Shown one piece after another: positions 24,675 through 35,699 of a stretch of 64,000 nt of DNA (positions are counted from its first letter, which is position 1; each line of letters begins with the position of its first letter). Position numbers and translations under genes: made by a program. The stretch comes from Hyposmocoma kahamanoa. Taxonomy: Eukaryota > Arthropoda > Insecta > Lepidoptera > Cosmopterigidae. The notes below the pieces were generated by a model. The model was not told where the DNA came from and ran no database searches. It worked only from the letters and a program-made list of their open reading frames with translations. The stretch spans positions 4,957,538 through 5,021,537 of the forward strand of contig NW_020656077.1 of the NCBI RefSeq assembly GCF_003589595.1. Reading direction: 5' to 3'.

Positions 24675-24880
24675 AAAAAAATCGTGAGGTCTACTGGTGC
24701 GTTCCGTGGCTTAGTTGGCACAGCGTCTGACACGGTTTGCTAGAAGACGTCGGTTCGAATCCGGCCGGATAGAAGGAATTTTTTCAAAGTGTTCGATCTT
24801 TGTTATTAATAATTATAACAAACTAGTGGAGTAATTTCACAAAAAATAATTGAATATCAATTAAATACAAATTTAGTTAA
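24675..24880 (+). mobile_element. SINE family D, first unit of a tandem dimer
   Basis: It has the tRNA-like head GTTCCGTGGCTTAGTTGG (24701), the B-box GGTTCGAATCC (24752-24762), then 'GAAGGAATTTTTTC', 'GTGTTCGATCTTTGTTATTA' and the tail 'ATAACAAACTAGTGGAGT'. A linker of about 130 bases ('AGCGACATCTCTAG' ... 'TAGTCGTTGAAAACC') joins it to the second unit. Confidence 0.85.
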
Positions 24881-24999
24881 AGTTAATAGCGACATCTCTA
24901 GCCAGGACAAGTTACCTAACTGGGTGACGAAACACTTTCATAGATATACAAAGACGCTGCGGCTAAATAGTCGTTGAAAACCGTATACAAAAATCCGAC

Positions 25000-25660
25000 A
25001 AACAAGCACATGGAAAAAATCGTAAGGTCCACTGGTTCGTTCCGTGGCTTAGTTATCATAGCGTCTGGCACAGTTTGCTATAAGATGTCGGTTCGAATCC
25101 GGTCGGATCGAAGGAATTTTTTTATGAGTGTTCGTTGTTGTGTTTGGTGTACTAACTAACTAATTGAAACATGCCAAGTACAGTGCCTTGGAGCCGATGT
25201 ACGATTTTGTGCCAATTGCAGTGGAGACTGCGGGGACTTGGGGTGCGGAGGCCAAAGAACTCATCAGGGAGTTGGGTCGTCGGCTTAGAGAAAGAAGCTA
25301 TGGTCCACGCTCTGAATCTTACTTGGTGCAACAAATTTCTTTGGCTATTCAGCGCGGTAATGCTGCCAGCGTTATGGGGACGTTTGAGCCAGCTAAGATT
25401 TAGAGCGGTCCTGTTTCATTCTTTTAGTTAAATAGAAATGACTAAGTCTATCGAATTGCATTATTAATTTCTTTGTGACGAAGCCTGTTGCTGATTTATA
25501 TTTGTGTCTTCCTGACGAAGCCTTCGTTGCGGATTGACATAATTATGAAATTAATTTAGTTTTTAAATGACATAACATTTAAGTGAATGAATATAACAAA
25601 CTAGTGGAGTATTTTCACAAAGAAATAATTGAATTTCAATTCAATACAAATATAAAGAAA
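25000..25660 (+). mobile_element. SINE family D, second unit, split by a LINE fragment
   Basis: The head GTTCCGTGGCTTAGTTATC starts at 25039, 338 bases after that of the first unit. The unit breaks after GAGTGTTCG (about 25137) and resumes with AATATAACAAACTAGTGGAG near 25590. The intervening 450 bases carry a reverse-transcriptase tail. Confidence 0.8.
25164..25430 (+). pseudogene. Retrotransposon polymerase C-terminal fragment
   Basis: The frame at 25176-25403 (counting from the residues MYDF) contains FVPIAVETAGTWG, ELIRELGRRL and LAIQRGNAASVMGTF, then stops. This is the conserved closing block ('FVP.A.ET.G..G.EA ... Q..S.AIQRGNAAS..GT') found at the end of certain metazoan retrotransposon ORFs. 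The block is short but undamaged, suggesting a fairly recent 5'-truncated insertion. It sits inside the second family D SINE. A second open frame in another phase over the same bases is a shadow. Confidence 0.75.
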
Positions 25661-25689
25661 TATAATATAATAATAATAATAACGCACAC

Positions 25690-25883
25690 ACTCAACATAG
25701 CCCCGCACTAGGGAAACCCTGTGTCGCGGTTGCCATGGACACACACATAGACAACCACAAATTACACCCAAACTCACGAGAGAAATAAATGTAGGCTATA
25801 CAAATATTTCTCCCGGCCCGGGAATCGAACTCGGGGACCTCTGCGTGGCAGTTCGGTATGGTAACCGTTCGGCCACGGAGGCA
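25690..25883 (-). mobile_element. SINE family A
   Basis: It is complete from tail (TAGCCCCGCACTAGGGAAAC at 25697) to the tRNA-like head (GGTAACCGTTCGGCCACGG near 25859) on the minus strand. The B-box complement GGGAATCGAAC is visible. Confidence 0.9.
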
Positions 25884-25917
25884 GTTTATATAGATATGTT
25901 AAACAATAGTTATTAGT

Positions 25918-26075
25918 TAATGTGCCAGACAGCCAAACCAATTGTCTGACGTCGAACTAGGGAATTCCCTGTACTAAAAGCAACCCTGTACCACAGCAAC
26001 GAAACAATTCACTCTAGGGTACTTCCCGGTACACTCAGTTCACTTCAGTCCGACCGGGAATCGCGCCATCGAGCA
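25918..26075 (-). mobile_element. SINE family C
   Basis: It shares 'AGGGAATTCCCTGTAC' and a following 'GACCGGGAATCG' (a B-box complement) with the copies at 35535-35697 and 46660-46864. It is directly adjacent to the family A SINE. Confidence 0.75.
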
Positions 26076-27049
26076 AAAGGTTCTTTCGGGATGTTGGCTC
26101 CACTAGTGGGTCCAATAGGATTTTCAAGTACTTATGTTCCAACTTAGATGGTGGAGCTAACGATCTTAGTTTTAACGAGCAAGTTTTTGGGTTCGTGGCC
26201 TCAACAAAAAAATCAAACAAAATTGTTTTGTGCCGCTTCCATTGTGGCCCTTTTGCTTTAGTCGAAACTTAAATCCTTCCAGGATAAAGAAGAAGATTAA
26301 TATGACAATGACGTTAATGAATTTGATAATTATGACGATAACCTATATATCAAGTGTCAATGCACTTGTACGGCCAATGTCTTTACACAATAGTGGAGGC
26401 AAAAGTATTTACAAATCGTAATAAATTGACATTGTTATGCCTTGGAGACATGACATAAGTAACATAAGTACTCCAAAATTCTACCGGAACCACTAGTGGC
26501 ACCATGAGTGGAGCCAACAGTCCGAAACGTCAACCAACGACGTCATAAAATATTACTTATAAGTACTTGAAGTTTTTTGTGTGTCTTAATGTATCTTTTT
26601 TTTAGTATAGAATTTGAATACGTACTGCTTACGCTGCTTCCTAAAGTAAACACGTACATTCACCCATCATCGCTGCTCCTTCGTCGGCCGTCCCTTAACA
26701 ACAACAACTCGGTTTTATTTATTTATGTTATTAACTAATCGTCTTGAACATACTTTGGAATATTTTCCACTACTTCCTTTAAACGACGGTCAATCTTATC
26801 TTCTACATGAGTTGAAAGTGTAAATCGAAAATAAATCGCATTAAGAGTAACAGGAGCTGCGGCCGGACGTCCAAGTCAACAATGAAAAGCATTGTACGTC
26901 ACTCGACTTGTCCAGCTGGCAAAGGACAACATAAGGTCCAGGTGATAAAGTTTAGGAGAGACCTTTTTCAAGTTAAGTGAGACCTTTTCTTGGACACTTT
27001 AGAGATAATTTAAGGCGAGATAGGTATTTCAACGCGAGATAGGTATTTC

Positions 27050-27470
27050 AACGCGAGTCTACATTTTAGGAGGTGAGATGTGGGGACCGCCCTTCGTGTC
27101 TCACAACACGCGCTCTGAAAATTAATATGAGTAAAATAAGAACAGGTTGAGAAAATTTTACAAAGATCCGTCGTCGACAAGCACCCGAAGGCGACTAGGA
27201 CGAACCGCTAGGCAATTTTCAAATTTTAGGATAGATGTAAATTTAATTATAGGGCTTCAATTGAAAACCAATGTTTAGCAGGTTCTCTGTAGTACTCAAA
27301 GAGAAATATCTCTTTACATAAAGATTATGTGCAAAGTTAGATATTTTGTTCTTCGTTATTTACTTTTGTTTTAAGCCTGTTTTCAGGATTTTATATGATC
27401 GAGTAAAGTAACAAATTAGCACATTCTTTAGAAAATATTCTTAGGTGTATCATATACATATTAATAGACC
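27050..27470 (+). repeat. Dispersed repeat, family H
   Basis: It runs from 'GTCTACATTTTAGGAGGTGA' through 'AAAATAAGAACAGG' and 'GAAAACCAATGTTTAGCAGG' to 'AACAAATTAGCACATTCTTT'. Nearly the same series is found at 54730-55190. A small duplication, 'GAGATAGGTATTTCAACGC' twice (27018-27058), lies just upstream. Confidence 0.8.
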
Positions 27471-28049
27471 GTTATTTAACAGTAAATACCTAAACCATTT
27501 CATCTACTCAGACTCGCCTTAAATTATGCTCGAAAATTATATCTATTAAATTTTTCTTCCATAACTGGAAGACAAATTTATATGCCACGCAATTACGAAA
27601 AACTTACAACAGAACATACTAATAAAAACTAACAAAAAATTTCCATTTTTGCTTAGTCCAAGTCCAAAAGTTCTTTCTATAAACATCGTAAGTGTAAGTA
27701 CTTGTGATGATACTTATGCACACAAGATACGCTCAAAATATTAACTACAACCATGTTGTGCAATTCTAAACAACTATAATTTGTTATCCTGACACTGACA
27801 TGGCAACACAAATACTAACGCCAGAAATGTTTACTAGCACAATTTTCAGATAAACGGTCACAAACCGATTACAAATGACAGGAACATAGTAAGGCCCTTT
27901 ATCCAGATCTTTGGCCAGATCGGAATGAAAATTTGATCGAGGCAAAGATTAAGTCTGAATACCACCCGATCAGACGACTCTTACTAGCTTAACAAAAGCG
28001 GTCTGGTCAGTTTTATAAAGGCTTGCGGCTATGTGCCTAGCGTTTTATC

Positions 28050-28255
28050 AATTTATAAGTCGGAATTGGTTGTTATAATTATTAATACAAAAATCGGACA
28101 CTCAGAAAAAATTCCTTCTATCCGGCCGGATTCGAACTGACGTCTTCTAGCATACTGTGCCCGTCGCTATGCCAACTAAGTCACAGAACGAACCAACGGA
28201 CCTCACGAATTTTTCTATGTGTGTATTGTCCTGTCTTTGTTTTTGAGTGTTCGAT
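28050..28255 (-). mobile_element. SINE family D
   Basis: The minus strand reads from the body (GAAAAATTCGTGAGGTCC) through the head (CTTAGTTGGCATAGCG), B-box (AGTTCGAATCC) and tail (TTGTATTAATAATTATAAC). It is well preserved. Confidence 0.85.
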
Positions 28256-28274
28256 TTTTTGTATTAATGATTAC

Positions 28275-28500
28275 AGGGCTTCAGTTGAAAACCAAAATCT
28301 AGCAGGTCCTCTGGTTCTGAAAGTGAAATATATCCATGTAAAGATTATGTGCAAAGCTAGATATTTTGTATTTAAATAATTTTATACGATTTTAAGGATT
28401 TTATACGATCGAGTAAAGCACACCCTATCGTGTAACAAATTAACACATTCTTTAGACAATCTCGTTAAGTGTGTCGCATATTTTTTGTGAGACCGTTATT
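28275..28500 (+). repeat. Dispersed repeat, family H (3' part)
   Basis: It matches 27245-27470: 'GGCTTCAGTTGAAAACC', 'AGATTATGTGCAAAGCTAGA', 'AAATTAACACATTCTTTAGA'. Confidence 0.8.
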
Positions 28501-28594
28501 TAATATGCCTAAACCATTTGATTTAGTAAAATAGTTTTGCCGGCTTCTCCTCCAGCGACTCGCCTTAACTGAACTTCTTGACAGCTTACTGGTA

Positions 28595-28923
28595 GCCATG
28601 ATGAGACACTGGTTCGAGCCCATACGGACCGAAGGAATTTTTCTGAGTTTGTTCAATCTTTGTAACAATAACAATAACAAACTAGTGGAGTATATTTATA
28701 ATCAGTACAGAGTACTAAAAAAACCAATCTCAAAGTCATTCATCCCCCAATTTGCCACCATTAGAGGTGGAATATTTTCTTCAAATTTAAATGGGACCCT
28801 TTTTCCAACAGAAAAGAGTCATCAAAATCGGTTCACAGATCTCAGAGTTATCGCCTAACATACGTACAAAAAAAGCATACGTCGTATTGAGAACCTCCTC
28901 ATTTTTTTGAAGTCGGTTAAAAA
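28595..28923 (+). mobile_element. SINE family D fragment followed by family T fragment
   Basis: The stretch 28603-28690 has the family D B-box region ('GGTTCGAGCCC', 'GAAGGAATTTTTCTGAG') and tail. The stretch 28745-28923 is the right part of family T, ending TTTGAAGTCGGTTAAAAA. The frame at 28598-28858 spans both and is not a gene. Confidence 0.75.
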
Positions 28924-29179
28924 TATCTATAAATAGCCATGGTAGTAAAAACATCAGGATATTCAATAACATAAATATTACGGGTAACAACCTGTTGTTG
29001 TTACCACCGTCTAGAGGCAGTTCTAATTACCTCGCGTGCATCCCAAAACGCCAAAACATTTTGGAATTTAAAAGTAATTAACTTACGACAATTCCGTATG
29101 AAAACAACAGACGAACAAGAAAATGTTTACAGCCTGCGGCGAACGTCTTCAATAGAGATGGGAAAAACTGCTTATTTTT

Positions 29180-29625
29180 TTAAACGTTTAAACGTTATGC
29201 TTTTTTAAAAAAGCGTGCTTTTTTGAACGTTTTTTAGTTTGAAGCTAATAAAATCTTTAAGTTAAAAACGTTTAAGCGCATAGACTTTTATGATAAAAAA
29301 GCTTGCAACGTTGTTGTGTTGATAGCGAAACGCAAGAGTAGACCACTAAAGGTTTTAAGATAAGTAAGTTTTTTTTTTTGTAAAAAACGAGCTATATCTT
29401 TATTTACGACATAACATTATTATATTAACATTTTGTTCATTGGCGTTTAAAAACATAAGTTGTTTAACATTTGTAGTTGCTTATTTTATTAACGTTAAAA
29501 CGTACGTGTAAAAGCGCTTTTAACTTATACTCTTTTTAGTTTGACTTTTAAAAAGTCGTTTAGAAAAACGTTTAAGTGCATAGACTTTATGTTTTAAAAG
29601 GCTTGCAACGTTATGTTGAATTAAT
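29180..29625 (+). repeat. Direct repeat about 300 bp apart
   Basis: The segments 29236-29322 and 29535-29620 share 'AACGTTTAAG.GCATAGACTT' and 'GGCTTGCAACGTT' plus the preceding 'TTTTTAGTTTGA'. The spacing is 299 bases. The class is unknown. Confidence 0.7.
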
Positions 29626-29699
29626 TCGTTTAGGAAACATAGATGGCGCTACTTGAAACAAAAAGCGTGCTTATGCGCATATTTTAAAAACTACACTGT

Positions 29700-32600
29700 T
29701 CTAAGTGCTTTTCGTTTAAACACCCACCTCGAGACTTCAATAATTTTGCGAATTCGCTTCCAGCGAATTGAGAGCGGGGGACCCAATGGTCCCATTACAA
29801 TGTAATAATGCAAATACACGACTTATTGCTTCTTTGAGTGCTCATCAAAATTATATAACATACAAATATTAATAGCATAATAATAGTGGCAATCAAAATT
29901 TCTGCGTTTAGTTTGCTACACATTCAACGAAGTACATTTAATCATGGACCAGAGTAATTCAAGAAGGCTGCTAATCTCCATACAGCACATTTTAACTGTA
30001 AAAGATAACTTTAAAAGATGGCGCTGATCAATAACCTGGAAGTGGTTTATACATATTATGTCAATGGCCGTGGATATGAATTAATTCCTCTTTAATATGA
30101 GATATACGTATAAGAAATTAGTTTTTTGTGGTTGTGATACTTTCACAGTATTAGAATATGGCATTGTGTATTGCAAACTAATTTATAAATTAACGCTTCC
30201 TAACATGGATTAATCCTAAACAAAATAGAAGAAAAGCCGGCACTATCTATAACAATGTATGCAATAATCGCCATCTAGTTGATTTGTTCGTTATCACTAG
30301 CAATTAGAGAAGCTTTGATAAAATGCAGCTTGTCTAATAAACTAATTAGTTGCAGAAATAGCTATTTGACACTCGTTACTTATTTGACATCTGGTGAACC
30401 CTGCAGGCATTAAATACCCAACTAATCGTAATTTGCAGTATGTTTGCAGTTGAGTTTAATGGATGAACCATAAGGTCAATAACCTCATTAACCTCTAATT
30501 AGTAATTGTATTATGCCATTACTATGATTCAGATATATCTTATCTGCATTTATATGTAAGGTGTGATTTCGAAACACAACTTGTTACAATCTAACTTGGA
30601 ATCTCAAAGTTTTACCGTCCAACTATTATTGTTTTCCAGTTTCGTTGTAGTGGTAGCGAATAAAACAATGATGGACTCAGTACAGGGGGACGTAAACGTG
30701 ACTAGAATTTTAGGTTCAATTTTATACCTTGGCGTTCAAACATGGTCTAATGCACGTTTTTATCTTTATACAAAGAAAACTTTCAAAAAAATTTTATTTT
30801 TTTTAAGTTTTGAACAGTAATTATATGTATTATATTATATTAGGTTGTCGCTATTGCAACTTATTGTAAATGCATTGTCGTTTTTCGGATATAAATGGCG
30901 CCTGTTTATTTTTTAAACAATCATTGGCTAGTATTGTCAAAATGTATGTGTATGTATTAATAATTTTTGTAACTATATTTCAGAATTGGGTGGTTTGCAT
31001 TAATATTACATACATTTATTTATTTAATAGTTCATTGTACAGAAAACACACAAATCACATTTAATAAAAGGAAAATACAAACAAAAGGTTCTGCTTGTTT
31101 CAAAAAGAAATGTTTTCTTGCAGACCTTAATACAGGACACATTATGTAAGAATAACGGGCACCACAAAACAAAAATTATGTAATACAAAAACAATATCTG
31201 TAACATTAAGTTACTATAACTATTATATGTATATAAATGCTAAGATCATTCTATGAAAGAGCCAGAAACGTTAGTTTTATTTGAAAAATAAAAACAAATA
31301 TTCACTATTAAAAACAGGAAAAAAATTGTTTGACTTCCAGTTATAAACGAGTTTACCGTGTGTGTCCAATTTTAACCAAAGCGTTTGAAAGTTGTAACAC
31401 GAAATTTTTCTCGATATATTTTTGGCGCATGCGAACTTTGTGATGCGGCTGTTTGACGTTGTCGAAGACGTCGCCATAGGCATAGGCAACGTTCACTTTA
31501 TGCTTCATTATTCTGGTCGTACGCTAACTGTGTTATTTGTACGTGGCAGTAGGGCTTTGCTCCATGCTACGTTCCGCAAAAACATCGCGTGGTTTTTATT
31601 TTACCACGATTGTACAACGGCAACGGCTGACGATGTGCCATGAAAGTTAACAAATTATTCATATAAAACTTCGTAAGTGCTATTTAAGTTAGCGTGTTAC
31701 ATTTATATTACATAATAATGATAGCAATTCTCAGAAGATTTGACATATATACTTTCTTTTCTTGCTAGACAACTTGACCTTTGATTGAATTCATAATACT
31801 TGTAGGGCCTTGGTCGTCTTGGTTGCAGTTGAAAGTTGTAGTTAGTTGGGGTGAGGCTTTGAGGTGACACACAATCACGAGTGTAGAAAATGTAAAGGTA
31901 AATATATAAAATATAATATACTTATATAAAAAGCAATTGTAACTGCGTCAACTGAACATGAATAATTTTGATTAATATAATTTTAAATAAATTTGACCGC
32001 ATTTTTAAATGAATAAATCAGCACAAAAAGAATCTCGTACATAAACCGTACAATACTTTTCAAAATAATTCACAGGAAAAGTGACAAATTTACATTTCAC
32101 AACACAGACAACGTCTTCTGATAGTGACAGGCAATGGTGTAACATAAAAATGTTTATTTATAAATGAGATAATAATTAAATTACTTTGGATTTGGAATAT
32201 TGTGTATATTTGTTTGTGTGTCTGTGCGTTCGCTATGTTCTTCTATACATATTGACAATAACGATTAACTTGAAAAATAGCCCCTTAAGTCCTTGCAATA
32301 AGGCAAACTAGGCATTAATCAGTTGTTTGCGTTTGATCAAATTAATAAACAAAATAACAATCCCGTTCTTTGTTAAGCAAATTGTGTGTTTAAATCACTT
32401 TGGCCTTGTTTTCTCGCTTTGTCTTCAACAAACTTTGTGTAACAAATGAAAACATTTCAAAAAATTATATTACTCTCATTATCAGATTTTCAAACAAGGC
32501 AATTTATTTACTAGACCGAGAGGGGGAACACAAACTTGAGTACGTAGTTACTACTCAGAGCCGAAGCAATTTGTACTTATTTGTCTTAGTATCTTTTCAA

Positions 32601-32950
32601 GTCCGTTAAGGTGCAGACGCACGACTTGTTTGTGTCGTCACGCCACGTCACATTAAACTTAAGTATGTCTTAAACTAATGTTTGCAATGCAAATCGACTC
32701 TTAATAAATTGTGTTAAGAGTGTCTTTTCAATTTAAGCAAGATTGGCTTAAGCCGAACTTATATTTAGTGGTAGTGGACAGAAGTATCATAAATAAAGTT
32801 CTGTCCTTAATGTTGATAGTTTTTTAAAAGAAAGAATAATAAGAATTAATAGATTCAGTCGACACAGTTTTAAATTTAGACTGACGCAACAACACAAATT
32901 CGCTGTATAAGATCTTTTGAGATCATCCGACTCCTTAAATGCTTTTTACA
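29700..32950. other. Long AT-rich non-coding stretch
   Basis: No gene is recognised. A short dispersed-repeat phrase, 'TACGTGGCAGTAGGGCTTTG', lies at 31540-31559, inside an open frame (31422-31643) that I therefore do not call. Confidence 0.45.
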
Positions 32951-32989
32951 CTACCCGATTTCAATGCCGCCCGAACGCGCTGTACTCAC

Positions 32990-33158
32990 CGGTGGCGGCC
33001 TGCTCGGATAGCCGCTGGTAGGCAATTTCAAGAGCGTGGGCGGCCAGGCTCTCGAATACGCGCCAGTAGCCGCCCGGACTCGTCTGTTTCGCGAGTTCGC
33101 TCGTAGAAGTCGGCGCGTTTGACATCACGGGCCGGGGGAACGCACCCTTAGGGCGCAT
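32990..33158 (-). CDS. Probable first coding exon, protein unidentified
   Basis: On the minus strand an ATG at 33158 (or 33125) opens a frame that runs to a strong donor, CACCG|GTGAGTACA, with the intron starting at 32989. The translation includes PTSTSELAKQTSPGGYWRVF and LAAHALEIAYQRLSEQAA, a plausible soluble helix. GC content and codon use are far above the surroundings. Directly upstream, in the direction of transcription, is a GC-rich segment with a 34-bp array, as expected for a CpG-type promoter. The second ATG, with MSNAPTSTS, may be the real start. I do not recognise the protein, and no downstream exon was found. A repeat-derived frame is the alternative. Confidence 0.55.
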
Positions 33159-33197
33159 TTATTCGACACGAATGTCATCGTGCCGCCATCAGTCGCC

Positions 33198-33333
33198 GAG
33201 CGGAGTCCGCGACGGCCGCCGCGCGGTCGCAGAGCGGAGTCCGCGACGGACGCCGCGCGGTCGAAGAGCGGAGTCCGTGACAGACGCCGCGCGGTCGAAG
33301 AGCGGAGTCCGCATTGCCGCCGCGCAGCGAACG
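33198..33333. repeat. 34-bp tandem repeat, four GC-rich units
   Basis: The word GAGCGGAGTCCG recurs at 33198, 33232, 33266 and 33300, exactly 34 bases apart, each unit closing with GCCGCGCGGTCG-like sequence. The period is not a multiple of three, so it is not a coding repeat. It lies just upstream of the minus-strand first exon. A related inverted word (GACCGCGCGGCAG) occurs at about 33721. Confidence 0.9.
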
Positions 33334-33394
33334 CGTGCGTCTAACTGTAATGGCAAAATAAGCTCTATTTGAAATTTTTATTGAATTGATATTA

Positions 33395-33650
33395 AATTAT
33401 TTTTTGTGAAATTACTCCACCAGTTTGTTATAATTATTAATACAAAGATCGAGTACTCAGAAAAAAATTCCTTCTATCCGGCCGGATTCGAACCGACGTC
33501 TTCTAAGCATACCGTGCCAGACGCTATACCAACTAAGCCAAGGAACGAACCAGCGGACCTCACTATTCTTCTGCTTGTTGTCGTGCCTTTGTATTTGGTT
33601 TTTCAACGACTTTTTAGTCGTAGCGCCATCTAGGAGAAATCTACGCTCTA
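33395..33650 (-). mobile_element. SINE family D, fullest copy
   Basis: The reverse complement shows the whole unit: TAGATGGCGCTACGAC, AAAAGTCGTTGAAAAACC, the tRNA-like head with CTTAGTTGGTATAGCG, B-box GGTTCGAATCC, and the tail TTAATAATTATAACAAACT. It divides the GC-rich island in two. Confidence 0.85.
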
Positions 33651-33814
33651 TTTGTTTAGCTTTTACGTTTTAACTTAAAAGTGCGTTCTGGCCACGCGGG
33701 CGAGTCTGGCTTTGCCTGACGACCGCGCGGCAGATTTCTTCAGAGGAATTTAAATGAAGGCGTGGTAACTGAGCGGACGCCGAAAACTTTCGCCGCGCCG
33801 CTGTTAATAATTTG

Positions 33815-33825
33815 TATATAAATAG
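33815..33825 (+). promoter_or_regulatory. TATA-like element in GC-rich island
   Basis: TATATAAATAG follows GC-rich sequence (33690-33805) and precedes the 13-bp inverted end at 33835. A promoter is possible, but no initiator motif or downstream exon is certain. Confidence 0.35.
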
Positions 33826-33834
33826 CCGAAATTA

Positions 33835-34213
33835 GGGACCCTAACTCCTTAACTCTTATTACACTTCCCTAAGTTAGAGTGTTAGAGACTACAGAGAGTA
33901 TGGAATAATCGTAACATTGCGCGTAAAACTGGGGTCTTTGGTGTTTTTTCATTTTCCACAATGGAGCGGAAACATGGACACCAAAGGCGAAACGTGACCA
34001 CATTGATGCTTTCGTCGATGGTCGTTGTCTCCCAAGGTGTTCCGATCAAGTTTGGACTGCTCTCGGCATGGGTCTCCATGATGCCCTCCACTATGCCAAA
34101 AAGCGCCTCAGAAAGCACAGCGTCATCATGCAGAAACTGTTCCCCCGGGGGAGTCACGACCCTCAGTAATGAGGAATACGACGCGAGGAGGAGGAAGTTA
34201 GAGTTAGGGTCCC
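33835..34213 (-). other. GC-rich segment with 13-bp inverted ends and open frames
   Basis: GGGACCCTAACTC near 33835 is inverted as GAGTTAGGGTCCC at the right end (to about 34213). Between them GC content is near 50 percent. The minus strand is open from beyond the right end to a stop at 33882, reading acidic, protein-like sequence such as EQFLHDDAVLSEALFGIVEG. The plus strand is also open (33961-34233). I cannot name a family. It could be a small transposon, an exon, or part of the promoter island. No clear target duplication is seen. Confidence 0.4.
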
Positions 34214-34559
34214 AAAAAAATCGTATATTGTAATAAGCGTTTTAGATACAACGTAAACGCAATCGACAGGCCTAACGCACTGTAGTTGCATTTACGTAGA
34301 GAAGTATTTTTATGCTAAGCCGAGCTTATTTCTTTTCGTGACTCGATTGTAATCATTTCGGGATTGCGCTCGAATAATACGGCTTAAATTCATAAAGGAG
34401 ATTAACAACGTAATTGTTGTTACCTTTTCATAAAGTATTTTCGAATCAAAAGCGCCTTTAACGGAATTAATAGAGCTGTATTCAACTTACAATTATTATT
34501 TACAGTTAAATTTTAAGTGCGAACTCGAGTGTTGTAGGAGTAAATATGATGTCAATTAT

Positions 34560-34760
34560 TTAGATGTTGTGGTAACCCAGTGCGAGATTGGTCGTTTGTC
34601 AATGAAGAGGTCTCCATTTTGAATCCCAATGGAGGCATGTAACTATGGCTTAAACCGTGAGTCGGACAACTGAGTGGCCTAAACACTCTACTTTAGAGGA
34701 GACCTGTATTCAGTAGTGGGATGTGTAATTGATTTTATTGGAGATTATAATGATGTCGAT
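34560..34760 (+). repeat. Dispersed repeat, probable RTE-type LINE tail
   Basis: The stretch 34690-34740 (GAGGAGACCTGTATTCAGTA, then GTGGGATGTG) reads as the common 'EE.C.QQWDV' closing residues of RTE-like polymerases followed by a stop. The upstream part is degenerate. Confidence 0.5.
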
Positions 34761-34904
34761 AAATTACGAGATTTTAACGTAAACCTATTTTAACCTTTTA
34801 AAGCTCCTGAATAGTTATGAACAGCATTTTATGTCACTTCATGTTTGGAACGTCGATTTGAATGTTTTCATATTGTATGTATTTGTTGATACAAACATAG
34901 TATA

Positions 34905-35010
34905 ATAAATAGTACAACTCCTGTGCCTCCTACACGAATGCATGCGTGGCGCATCAATGCCTACACCGCCATCGGAGCATAGGGTTATCACATTATTATT
35001 TTAGTTGTAC
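34905..35010 (+). repeat. Dispersed repeat, family G
   Basis: 'GGCGCATCAATGCCTACACC' and 'AGGGTTATCACATTATTATT' are matched, inverted, at 40440-40530. Confidence 0.7.
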
Positions 35011-35534
35011 TTACAGGCTTAAACAAAACTTGACCAAATTGAGGTATTTCCCTATTCTCGTGCTATATTCAAATAACCTTCGTCAGATGCAATACTTACA
35101 TATTGATATTATTGTACCAATATCGAGATTAATATTTAGATCTAGTATGATCATGAACTAGAAATAAAATGCGAGTTTGTATGTACATAACGATGTATTT
35201 ATAAATAAAAAAGTACATACAATATTTTAAACACCGCGCAAGCGCTTTGATTCTATAATGAATGGCACGTGAGGCCCTTGCTGTGCAACTTTAACGCACC
35301 GCGAGAGTATGCGAATGTGTTTTTCGGTACAAACCGCGGTGCTACGTTTGTATGGTGTAATTTGCCTCACTATGATACAAATATTGTCTATTACTCACAT
35401 TTGTCTACTAATGAGTTCCAAATACGTAATGTGTTATGTGCTTACATTAACGGTTGTTAAGACTAGGTCAACCCCGTGACACATGCAGAGGAAGTTAACA
35501 GTCAATTTATATATTTTACCTTTAAATTGTTCAG

Positions 35535-35697
35535 ACAATTCCCTGTACTATCAGGACTGATGTCACGACCTCAACTGCGGAGGTTGTTTTAGACTAGAAT
35601 CTATTTAGAAAAGTGCGTTTCCTGTATTGAACCGACCGTTAATCAAACTCGTGATCTCATCATCTAGCGCTCAGATTACAAACCACTAGGCCGCCGC
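35535..35697 (-). mobile_element. SINE family C (diverged)
   Basis: 'GACAATTCCCTGTACTATCA' and 'TTTAGAAAAGTGCGTTTCC' align with the copy at 46660-46864. The B-box is mutated. Confidence 0.65.
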
Positions 35698-35699
35698 AT

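Noticed and set aside
26734..26814. Minus-strand 26-codon frame reading VEDKIDRRLKEVVENIP before a stop
   Set aside because: Protein-like, but short enough to be chance; no acceptor before it and no known family.
33198..33333. CRISPR-like array
   Set aside because: The 34-base units are directly contiguous, without unique spacers, in a eukaryotic genome; it is a simple tandem repeat.
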